A DNA stretch of 12,402 nucleotides from DASPLH01 sp035627675 (GTDB lineage: Bacteria; Acidobacteriota; Terriglobia; Terriglobales; Acidobacteriaceae), in contig DASPLH010000171.1 of the NCBI GenBank assembly GCA_035627675.1, forward strand, positions 1-12,402, read 5' to 3'. The notes under the pieces are model-generated. The model was given only the letters and a program-made list of their open reading frames with translations, had not been told where the DNA came from and did not search any database. Of this stretch, positions 1 through 5,086 are shown one piece after another. Both the position numbers and the translations under genes were made by a program. Every line of letters begins with the position of its first letter. Position 1 is the stretch's first letter.

Positions 1-231
1 TACCTGCTGGGCATGCGGTTCCGGCTCAAGGTGTTTCGCGGAATCGACATGCAGATGGTAGAGCCAACGGCCACGCAACTGATCGGTGTCCCGCCCGACC
101 AGCTTTTCGAAGAGCGCGTGTATCGCGTGACATTCGATACCAGGGACGTACCGCTGGACGCGCGCCTGGTGCTGGAAGTTCTGGCGCCCGATGGCGAGCG
201 GCTCTGCCGCTTCCATCTCGAAGTTCTCTAG
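1..231 (+). CDS. C-terminal fragment of an unrecognised protein
   Basis: The frame is open from the first base of the window to a TAG at 229-231, so this is probably the last 76 codons of a gene that begins upstream; an internal ATG at 13 is available but need not be the start. The visible part has alternating hydrophobic and polar residues with an acidic/proline turn (LAPDGE) before the last strand, which suggests a beta-rich C-terminal domain. No motif allows a family assignment and I do not recognise it. It converges on rnhB with only 13 bases between the two stop codons, and no terminator hairpin is visible there. It is probably a real coding end because the frame is GC-rich at third positions and ends cleanly next to rnhB. 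Confidence 0.55.
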   Translation, partial: YLLGMRFRLKVFRGIDMQMVEPTATQLIGVPPDQLFEERVYRVTFDTRDVPLDARLVLEVLAPDGERLCRFHLEVL

Positions 232-244
232 GGTTCGTGCCGCG

Positions 245-1066
245 TCAGTCGGTCAGCAGTTGGGAAAGCTCTTCATCGGCCAGAGTCTCTTCTTGCTTCA
301 GGGCCGCTGTTGCTGCCGCCACTGCGTCATCTTCCGCGACATCCTTCTCCAGCATGAAGTCGAGCACTTCCTGCGGCGCTACGGCGGTCCACACAGGCGC
401 GAACGACTGGCGGTGCAGCGGAGATGGTCCGTGCTCGCGAAGCGCCCGAAGGTGTTTCTGCGTGTAGTAGCCCTTGTTCGAGGCAAGACCGTAGATCGGA
501 TACACGGGGTCCCACTCGCGCATGAGCGCGTCACGGTGAACCTTGGCGACGATGGAGGCCGCCGCTATCGAGGCCGATAGCGCGTCTCCGTGGATGATCT
601 TCGTCTGCGGACAGTCGTACTCGATCTTCATCGCATCGATCAGCAGGTGATCGGGACGGACCGCCAGTGCGGCAACCGCCTCGGCCATGGCGAGACGCGA
701 GGCGTGATAGATGTTCATCTGGTCGATGCGGGCCACATCGACTGCGGCGACGGCCCAGGCAATCGAGTGCTGCTTGATGCGCGCGGCGAGCTTCTCCCGG
801 TCTTTCTCGGCCAGCAGCTTGGAATCGCGCAGTCCCCGAATGCGGTACTCGGGATCGAGTATGCAGGCTCCGGCGACTACCGCGCCGAACAGAGAGCCAC
901 GGCCCACCTCATCGACGCCAGCGACGAGTTTCGCGCCGCACTCCCACGCCTGCTTCTCGAACCGGGTCGTGCAGTGGAGCGTCTTGAGCAGACGGGCCTT
1001 GGCCGCGGATTGCGAGATGCCGCGCTCTTCCGCTATCTGCCGGACTTTGGATTTCTTCCTGGGCAC
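245..1066 (-). CDS. rnhB: Ribonuclease HII
   Basis: RNase HII cuts the RNA strand of RNA-DNA hybrids. It starts ribonucleotide excision repair by nicking 5' of single ribonucleotides in DNA. The 273-residue product carries the family signature GVDEVGRG (Asp52, Glu53), the DSKLL segment (81-85), the LLIDAM strand (Asp144), the SIAAASIVAKVHRD helix with the last catalytic Asp179, and the NKGYYTQKH and HRQSF C-terminal core motifs. About 45 residues precede the first active-site strand. They include a basic, helical, helix-turn-helix-like stretch (ISQSAAKARLL), longer than in E. coli. An acidic Ala/Glu-rich tail of about 35 residues follows the core. The GTG at 1064-1066 is the only usable start, because an in-frame stop lies just upstream; no clear Shine-Dalgarno is seen. 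The gene is the last of the rpsP-trmD-rplS series but is separated from rplS by a terminator-like hairpin and paired 8-bp arrays. Confidence 0.95.
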   Translation of the reverse strand: MPRKKSKVRQIAEERGISQSAAKARLLKTLHCTTRFEKQAWECGAKLVAGVDEVGRGSLFGAVVAGACILDPEYRIRGLRDSKLLAEKDREKLAARIKQHSIAWAVAAVDVARIDQMNIYHASRLAMAEAVAALAVRPDHLLIDAMKIEYDCPQTKIIHGDALSASIAAASIVAKVHRDALMREWDPVYPIYGLASNKGYYTQKHLRALREHGPSPLHRQSFAPVWTAVAPQEVLDFMLEKDVAEDDAVAAATAALKQEETLADEELSQLLTD

Positions 1067-1113
1067 GTGGGATCAGGTTCGCACCGTTCGAGAACCGGCG
1101 CAATAGGGGGTAG

Positions 1114-1153
1114 TGAGCTACTGAGCTGCTGAGCTACTGAGCTTCTGAGCTGC
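1114..1153. repeat. Tandem 8-bp array, left arm (TGAGCTNC x5)
   Basis: Five contiguous 8-bp units fit TGAGCTNC exactly; only the seventh base varies. The array lies in the rnhB-rplS gap, 47 bases upstream of the rnhB start. It is in inverted orientation relative to the array at 1244-1299, with which it matches at 35 of 40 positions. Every unit contains the self-complementary AGCT. The period is not a multiple of three, so it is not a coding repeat. Confidence 0.9.
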
Positions 1154-1243
1154 CGAATCAGTGGTGCCCTCACGTCGCGGAGCCAAAGGCGGAGCTAAGG
1201 TGGGGGTTGTTCGAGGCGGAACCAAGAGGGGCGCAGCGGCTGA

Positions 1244-1299
1244 GCAGCTCAGCCGCTCAGCAGCTTAGTAGCTCAGTAGCTCAGCAGCTTAGTAGCTGG
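1244..1299. repeat. Tandem 8-bp array, right arm (GNNGCTYA x7)
   Basis: Seven contiguous 8-bp units approximate GNAGCTYA, the reverse complement of the left-arm unit. The last five units (1260-1299) pair with 1114-1153, leaving a loop of about 106 bases. Transcribed from the minus strand, this would give a roughly 40-bp imperfect stem between rplS and rnhB. A degenerate further unit may precede it at 1236-1243. Confidence 0.9.
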
Positions 1300-1338
1300 A
1301 AAAGATCGCCCCGGCACGTCGCAAGACATACCGGGGCG
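1300..1338 (-). terminator. Probable intrinsic terminator after rplS
   Basis: On the minus strand, CGCCCCGG and CCGGGGCG form a perfect 8-bp GC-rich stem (1331-1338 with 1307-1314) with a 16-base loop. The strand then continues through ATC into a short T run (complement of 1300-1303). It starts 31 bases beyond the rplS stop. The loop is long and the T tract short, so partial termination is likely. The 8-bp array begins immediately after the T tract. Confidence 0.6.
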
Positions 1339-1368
1339 AGAACTTTCCGATTCAGTGGAGACGCTGAC

Positions 1369-1722
1369 TTACGCGCGCTCAACTTCCTTCAGGCGGGCGG
1401 CCTTGCCGCGCAGGCCGCGGAGGAAGTACAGCTTGGCGCGGCGAACCTTGGCCGAGCGGATCACTTCAATCTTGTCGATCACGCGGGAGCCCACCGGGAA
1501 AATACGCTCCACGCCTTGTCCGAAGCTCATCTTGCGGACCGTGAAGCTCGGCTGTGCGCCTTCGCGCTTCTTGATCACGACGCCTTCGAAGGCCTGGAGG
1601 CGTTCCTTGTCGCCTTCCTTGATCTTTACCTGCACGCGGACGGTGTCGCCGGGGCGAAACTGAGGCAGGTCGGTACGCTGCGCCTTAGCAAGCAGCTTGG
1701 CAATGATCGGAGATGTAGACAT
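1369..1722 (-). CDS. rplS: 50S ribosomal protein L19
   Basis: L19 sits at the 30S-50S interface of the ribosome. The 117-residue product matches the usual family length and has the recognisable core FRPGDTVRVQVKI, the RLQAFEGVVIKKR strand, FTVRKMSFGQGVERIFP and the basic RRAKLYFLRGLRGKAARLKE tail. The ATG at 1720-1722 is chosen over a start 42 bases upstream. The protein then begins in the family-typical way (MSTSPIIAKLLAKAQ), and a GAAGGA Shine-Dalgarno lies about 8 bases upstream. It follows trmD on the same strand after a gap of about 120 bases, the usual neighbourhood. A terminator-like hairpin lies downstream, which would close the operon or reduce read-through into rnhB. Confidence 0.97.
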   Translation of the reverse strand: MSTSPIIAKLLAKAQRTDLPQFRPGDTVRVQVKIKEGDKERLQAFEGVVIKKREGAQPSFTVRKMSFGQGVERIFPVGSRVIDKIEVIRSAKVRRAKLYFLRGLRGKAARLKEVERA

Positions 1723-1777
1723 AGCTGTTTTCCTTCTATTCAGTCGGGCAGGCGCAGCGCCCACGCCGCAAAATCTA

Positions 1778-1786
1778 ATTCTAGCA
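1778..1786 (-). promoter_or_regulatory. Possible extended -10 promoter for rplS
   Basis: The minus strand reads TGCTAGAAT here, an extended -10 (TG, one base, then TAGAAT), about 55 bases upstream of the rplS ATG. No good -35 box is visible 17 bases further up. It could give L19 a separate transcript from the rest of the operon. This is inference from sequence alone. Confidence 0.3.
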
Positions 1787-1798
1787 GTTCCAAGTTGC

Positions 1799-1825
1799 TG
1801 TCCCCTGCTATCCCGCCGGGGGACA
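1799..1825. other. Hairpin in the trmD-rplS spacer
   Basis: TGTCCCC (1799-1805) and GGGGACA (1819-1825) form a perfect 7-bp stem with a 13-base loop, 17 bases beyond the trmD stop and about 77 bases before the rplS start. No T tract follows, so it is not an intrinsic terminator. It could be an mRNA processing or stabilising structure, or chance. Confidence 0.35.
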
Positions 1826-1842
1826 CCTTCCGCGGAACCGGT

Positions 1843-2667
1843 CTAAACGGTCTCGCGCTCGATCTGTTCGAGCAGCGCTCGGTCTTCCCTGCTGAGGGCC
1901 ACCTTCTCAAGGAGGTCAGGCCGGTTTCTCAGCGTCTTTTCCAGCGCGCGGCGTCGCCGCCAGCGCCGAATCTCGTCGTGGTTCCCGTTCAACAGCACCT
2001 CGGGAACCGGCATGCCGCGGAACTCCGCGGGCCGCGTGTAGTGCGGATAGTCGAGCAAGCCCCCCGACGGGCTGGTCGGGTTCGGTTCTGGGCGTCCACG
2101 CTCGTCGAACTTTGCCGGAGCCACGAACGCACTGAAGCTCTCGGTCATCGCCGAAGCCTCGTTGCCCAGCGCTCCGGGCAGCAATCGCGTCACACAGTCG
2201 AGTACCAGCGCCGCTCCCAGCTCGCCTCCGCTCATGACGAAGTCGCCGACCGAAATCTCGCGATCGGCCATGTACTCCGTCACACGCTCATCCACTCCCT
2301 CATAGCGCCCGCACAGCAGCATCACCCGGTCCAGTTGCGCCAACTCGTGCGCAATCGACTGCGAAAACAGCCTGCCGCCCGCCGACAGCACGATGATCGA
2401 TTCCTTCGCGCGGCCGCCCGCGCGGTCTTCGCGCGAGGTGTAGCCGAGAGGCTCTATGCACTCCCAGACCGGCTCGGGCTTGAGCACCATGCCCTCGCCT
2501 CCGCCGAACGGACGATCATCCACCGTGCGATGGCGGTCATGCGTGAACGCCCGCAGGTCGTGGATGTTGATGTCAATGATCTGGCTCTCTCGTGCCCTGC
2601 GCACGATGCCGTAATCCAGTGGTCCGCGAAAGAAGTCCGGGAAAATCGTGACGATGTCGAACTTCAT
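1843..2667 (-). CDS. trmD: tRNA (guanine-N1)-methyltransferase TrmD
   Basis: TrmD is a SPOUT-family enzyme that methylates N1 of G37 in tRNA with S-adenosylmethionine and prevents +1 frameshifting. From the ATG at 2665-2667 the product has 274 residues. It begins MKFDIVTIFPDFF and contains RPFGGGEGM (about 52-60), the LLCGRYEGVDERV knot segment (117-129), ISVGDFVMSGGELGA (138-152), ESF (176-178), GLLDYPHYTRP (203-213), LLNGNHDEIRRWR and a C-terminal helical domain. A start 72 bases upstream is rejected because its codons would run through an intergenic repeat (2707-2767) and the family N terminus begins at the chosen ATG. The preferred start has only a weak GGAAA-like ribosome site. About 20 residues are inserted between ESF and GLLDYPHY, in the linker that covers the active site, so the protein is longer than the usual 240-255 residues. 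Confidence 0.96.
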   Translation of the reverse strand: MKFDIVTIFPDFFRGPLDYGIVRRARESQIIDINIHDLRAFTHDRHRTVDDRPFGGGEGMVLKPEPVWECIEPLGYTSREDRAGGRAKESIIVLSAGGRLFSQSIAHELAQLDRVMLLCGRYEGVDERVTEYMADREISVGDFVMSGGELGAALVLDCVTRLLPGALGNEASAMTESFSAFVAPAKFDERGRPEPNPTSPSGGLLDYPHYTRPAEFRGMPVPEVLLNGNHDEIRRWRRRRALEKTLRNRPDLLEKVALSREDRALLEQIERETV

Positions 2668-2706
2668 TTTGCGTTTCCGACCCACAGGTTGCGCCTGCGG
2701 CGGTTT

Positions 2707-2767
2707 AGATCCTTCGCTCGCAACCGCACCGTCGTCCATTCTGGACGGCGCGCTCGCTCAGGATGAC
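2707..2767 (-). repeat. Intergenic repeat with conserved ends, copy 1
   Basis: Read on the minus strand, this element starts with GTCATCCTGAGCGAG (2767 down to 2753) and ends with GAAGGATCT (2715-2707). The core between them contains a small hairpin (CGTCC at 2733-2737 with GGACG at 2743-2747). The same ends flank a different core at 6891-6960. It fills most of the rimM-trmD gap, starting 7 bases after the rimM stop. The ends resemble an intergenic repeat I recall as common in acidobacterial genomes; its function is unknown to me. Confidence 0.7.
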
Positions 2768-2774
2768 AAAAGCG

Positions 2775-3398
2775 CTATTCGCCCCTGTCGCCGCGCTGCT
2801 GCGCTTGCTTCTCTTCGGCGCTGAGCGGAGCATCGAGTTCGAGCATTCCATCCGGAAGCTTCAGCTCGATGCGCTTCTCCTGGAGCGCCAGGCGCGACGT
2901 GAAGGCCTCGACGAAGGGAATCAGGTATTCCTTCCCGCCTCGCTTCGGATCTCCGTCTCGCACCACCAGCAGCGGTGCGGCTCCGGCGCCGAAATCCACA
3001 TCTGCGACAGTGCCGATCTCGCGAAGACCATCGTCGCTTACGACGAACGCCGCGCATCCGACGAGATCGCTGACGTACACCGCACCCTCTTCGAGTTCCG
3101 CGCGCTCGTTGCGTGGAATCTGTATCTCGGCGCCACTCAACTGCTCGGCGTCATCGATCGAGTCCACGCCGGCGAACTTCAGGATCATGTCGCCTTTGTG
3201 GGCCCAGAACTCTTCCAACTGCAATTCGCGTCGCTCCCCGGCGCCGAACCAGGCGTACAACGTACGCCTTTGCTCGAATCGCTCCGGGAAGTCGGTAAAC
3301 AGCGCTGCGGCCACCTCGCCACGGCGTCCCTGCGGCCTAACGACTTTTGCGATGGTGACGAACTGCTGCTGGTCACCGTGCGCGACAGCGTCTGGCAT
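2775..3398 (-). CDS. rimM: Ribosome maturation factor RimM
   Basis: RimM binds S19 and assists assembly of the 30S head during 16S rRNA processing. The 207-residue product has the N-terminal RimM barrel (about 12-95; VTIAKVVRPQGRRGEVAAALFTDFP and KFAGVDSIDDAEQLSGAEI) and the C-terminal PRC barrel (about 105-190; VSDLVGCAAFV, IGTVADVDFGAGAAPLLVV, KEYLIPFVEAF). The length is slightly above the E. coli protein owing to a charged, Gln-rich tail. The ATG at 3396-3398 follows the khpA stop by 8 bases. Its GGAG ribosome-binding site lies in the last codons of khpA, which indicates translational coupling. Downstream, a repeat separates it from trmD, although the two are usually close together in this operon. 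Confidence 0.95.
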   Translation of the reverse strand: MPDAVAHGDQQQFVTIAKVVRPQGRRGEVAAALFTDFPERFEQRRTLYAWFGAGERRELQLEEFWAHKGDMILKFAGVDSIDDAEQLSGAEIQIPRNERAELEEGAVYVSDLVGCAAFVVSDDGLREIGTVADVDFGAGAAPLLVVRDGDPKRGGKEYLIPFVEAFTSRLALQEKRIELKLPDGMLELDAPLSAEEKQAQQRGDRGE

Positions 3399-3406
3399 GC
3401 AGCCGG

Positions 3407-3649
3407 TTACTCCAGGATGTCGAGCGAGACGCGCTTCTCGTCCCTGGCGCCGGCTGCGTAGACGATGGTGCGAAGCGCACGGGCGGTGCGTCCGCTCTTG
3501 CCGATGATGCGACCCATGTCGCTCTCGGCCACCGTCAGGTCCAACTGGACGCCACGGCCGTCTTCGCGGGCCTCGACCTGCACCTGTTCAGGCGCTTCGG
3601 TCAGGGCCTTTGCGAGTTCCTCGGTGAGTGCGCGCAGATCGGCAGGCAT
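3407..3649 (-). CDS. khpA: KH-domain RNA-binding protein (KhpA/YlqC family)
   Basis: The 80-residue protein is a single type II KH domain. The segment GRIIGKSGRTARALRTIV (46-63) carries the GxxG RNA-gripping loop as Gly50-Lys-Ser-Gly53. An acidic N-terminal helix and two beta strands precede it, and a final strand (KRVSLDILE) ends the protein. In other bacteria the family (KhpA/YlqC) binds RNA, often paired with KhpB, and affects cell size and translation; which RNAs it binds here cannot be read from sequence. The position between rpsP and rimM is the classical one. The SD sequence GAGGA overlaps the end of rpsP, and the ATG at 3647-3649 is 9 bases past the rpsP stop, so the two are likely translationally coupled. 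Confidence 0.93.
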   Translation of the reverse strand: MPADLRALTEELAKALTEAPEQVQVEAREDGRGVQLDLTVAESDMGRIIGKSGRTARALRTIVYAAGARDEKRVSLDILE

Positions 3650-3658
3650 CGCTTCCTC

Positions 3659-3907
3659 TTACGCGGTAACGGGCGCCGGCGACTTGCCGTAAAGCTTGTT
3701 TACCGTGTCGGACATCTTGGCGCCCTTGGACAGCCAGTAGTCAACGCGGTCACGCTTGAATTCGATGGTCGTCGGGCTGGTGCGAGGATTGTAGAGACCA
3801 ACCACTTCGATGGAGCGGCCGTCACGGGCACGGTCCTTCTCGATTACGACAATGCGGTAAACAGGCTGCTTGCGCGCGCCACGGCGCGACAGACGAATCA
3901 TCAGCAC
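3659..3907 (-). CDS. rpsP: 30S ribosomal protein S16
   Basis: S16 is an assembly protein of the 30S body. The 82-residue product has the family core MIRLSRRGARKQPVYRIVV, RDGRSIEVVGLYNPRT and the DRVDYWLSKGAKMSDTVNKLY motif near the C terminus. The GTG at 3905-3907 is chosen as start: the AGAGGAA ribosome site (minus strand, about 3921-3915) is 8 bases away from it. An ATG two codons later (3899-3901) would be 14 bases away. Choosing that ATG would remove only two residues. It is the first gene of the rpsP-khpA-rimM-trmD-rplS series and diverges from tmk. Confidence 0.96.
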   Translation of the reverse strand: MLMIRLSRRGARKQPVYRIVVIEKDRARDGRSIEVVGLYNPRTSPTTIEFKRDRVDYWLSKGAKMSDTVNKLYGKSPAPVTA

Positions 3908-4015
3908 AGGCTTATTCCTCTCTTCGTTCTAACAGCGCCCGACATTCCCGGCATCTGTGCACCGGGAACCGGAAATCGAGACCGAGGTCAGGATTCGGGT
4001 GCTGCGTGCTCCCGT

Positions 4016-4255
4016 TTGCGCCTTACGAGCGCAGAGCCGTGGGCGAAAGACTCGCCCGAACCCGAGTACCTTTGGTACTGCGACGGGAGTAAACCACAGG
4101 ATGGGCCAGACACACGTCCGGCTGACACTGGTGGCAAGTGCTTATTATGCCGTGAGTTGCCGTTCGATGGCAAGACAGTACCGCGGAAAGCGCAGGCTGC
4201 GGGATCGCGCCGGGAGAAGGAGGCGCGTGAAATAGCTGCATTGGCAACGACTTAA
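4016..4255 (+). CDS. Possible small Cys-containing protein, unrecognised
   Basis: A 79-codon frame begins with TTG and ends in TAA, 67 bases before tmk. The frame stays open upstream to at least 3920 but offers no better start, and no ribosome-binding site is seen, so the start is doubtful. The product is hydrophilic. It has a Trp/Tyr/Cys patch (LWYCDGS), then GGKCLLCREL with a CxxC pair, and a Lys/Arg/Glu-rich tail. Three cysteines in this pattern could hint at metal binding, but a fourth ligand is not obvious. Its composition looks more protein-like than the overlapping frames on either strand, but third-position GC is lower than in neighbouring genes. Real gene and chance ORF are both possible. 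Confidence 0.3.
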   Translation: MRLTSAEPWAKDSPEPEYLWYCDGSKPQDGPDTRPADTGGKCLLCRELPFDGKTVPRKAQAAGSRREKEAREIAALATT

Positions 4256-4310
4256 GCGGTCGGCCGGAGCTTCCGCAGCGCCTGATTTCAACTCTGCACA
4301 GGGTTTCCGC

Positions 4311-4316
4311 TATGAT
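4311..4316 (+). promoter_or_regulatory. Possible -10 box of a leaderless tmk transcript
   Basis: TATGAT matches the -10 consensus at 5 of 6 positions and ends 6 bases before the tmk GTG at 4323, where transcription would be expected to start. The -35 region is poor (TTCAAC at 4287-4292, 18-base spacing). No Shine-Dalgarno precedes the GTG, which fits a leaderless message. Confidence 0.35.
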
Positions 4317-4322
4317 GCGGGC

Positions 4323-4988
4323 GTGACTCCCGGAAAGCAGCGTGGCAGGTTCATCACCTTCGAAGGACTCGATGGGTGCGGCAAAAGCACGCAGTTGAAC
4401 CGGCTGGCCGAGGTGTTACTCGCGTCGGGCGTGCAGGTAATCACTACGCGCGAGCCCGGCGGCACCGCCATCGGCGAGCGGGTCCGCGCGGTGCTGCTCG
4501 ATTCCCGCACGAGGGGACTGGATCCACACGCCGAATTGGCGTTGATGTTTGCATCCCGCGCGCAGCAGATCGCGGAAGTCATTCTGCCCGGCCTCGAGAG
4601 CGGCAAGTGGGTACTGTGCGACCGCTTCACGGATTCCAGTGAGGCCTACCAGGGCGGCGGACGCGGACTCGGAAGCGACGCTGTGCTCGACATGCATCGC
4701 GTCCTATGCGGCGGGCTGCAACCGGACCTGACGGTCCTGATGGATTCCGACCCGGCGGCAAGCGTGGCGCGCGCCCGGCGGCGCAATCAGCAGAAGTTCG
4801 AGAGCGCGGAAGGCGTGGACGAGAACCGCTTCGAACGCGAGAACCGGGCATTCTTCACCCGCGTCCACGAAGCGTATCTGAAAATCGCCGGGCGCGAGAC
4901 GCAGCGTGTTTACCTGGTCGATGCGCGCCGCCAGCCCGACACGGTGCACAAAGACATCGTGGCGGAAGTCAGGAAGAGATTTTTGTAA
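4323..4988 (+). CDS. tmk: Thymidylate kinase
   Basis: Tmk phosphorylates dTMP to dTDP, the step shared by the de novo and salvage routes to dTTP. The 221-residue protein has the P-loop FEGLDGCGKST (13-23), the TTREPGG motif (41-47), DRF (100-102) followed by SSEAYQGGGRGLG (105-117), and a basic LID segment (about 149-157) with VDENRFE close behind. The size is typical. The GTG at 4323-4325 is the start; no ribosome-binding site precedes it and an ATG just upstream (4312) runs into a stop after four codons, overlapping the GTG. The gene is the first of a plus-strand run with holB, a common pairing. The nearest related gene in pathway terms is dcd further downstream, which supplies dUTP for dTMP synthesis. 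Confidence 0.96.
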   Translation: MTPGKQRGRFITFEGLDGCGKSTQLNRLAEVLLASGVQVITTREPGGTAIGERVRAVLLDSRTRGLDPHAELALMFASRAQQIAEVILPGLESGKWVLCDRFTDSSEAYQGGGRGLGSDAVLDMHRVLCGGLQPDLTVLMDSDPAASVARARRRNQQKFESAEGVDENRFERENRAFFTRVHEAYLKIAGRETQRVYLVDARRQPDTVHKDIVAEVRKRFL

Positions 4989-5080
4989 TTTTCGGATTTT
5001 CGAATCGTCGAACCTCAAGGTGTGCGGCGAAGGTCGCGAGTATTCCAATTCGAAAATCCTAAACTCCGTCAATTCGACAA
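4989..5080. repeat. Paired 8-bp-period AT-rich inverted arrays
   Basis: The whole tmk-holB gap is made of degenerate 8-bp units. The left arm reads TTTTCGGA, TTTTCGAA, TCGTCGAA (4989-5012). The right arm (5041-5080) holds five units including TTCGAAAA, TCCTAAAC and TTCGACAA. A 12-base perfect inverted repeat (4994-5005 with 5048-5059) links the arms. The left arm directly abuts the tmk stop codon and the right arm ends 6 bases before the holB ATG. Confidence 0.75.
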
Positions 5081-5086
5081 TCACTC

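Larger units (their letters stand above)
3908..4322. other. Divergent rpsP/tmk intergenic region
   Basis: These 415 bases separate the divergent rpsP operon and tmk. A weak extended -10 candidate for rpsP (TGTTAGAAC on the minus strand, 3934 down to 3926) lies so close to the start that its transcript would begin inside the ribosome site, so I do not call it. A -10-like TATGAT at 4311-4316 precedes tmk. A short perfect palindromic hairpin (GTACC TTT GGTAC) occurs around 4068-4080. The middle holds one doubtful plus-strand ORF (4016-4255). I see no tRNA, riboswitch or terminator that I can support. Confidence 0.5.

Noticed and set aside
1114..1299. CRISPR array
   Set aside because: Units are only 8 bases and contiguous, without spacers, and no cas genes are present.
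2668..2739. An upstream start for trmD adding 24 residues
   Set aside because: The added codons run through the intergenic repeat at 2707-2767 and the family N terminus begins at the later ATG.
1207..2766. A 519-codon plus-strand open frame opposite rplS and trmD
   Set aside because: It is antisense to two clear essential genes, begins in the 8-bp array (Ser/Gln-rich repeat translation) and shows no recognisable domain. It is a by-product of high GC.
3957..4235. Other frames in the rpsP-tmk gap (92 codons plus strand; 61 and 74 codons minus strand)
   Set aside because: They overlap each other and the 4016-4255 frame, have Arg/Ser-rich shadow-like composition and no ribosome sites.
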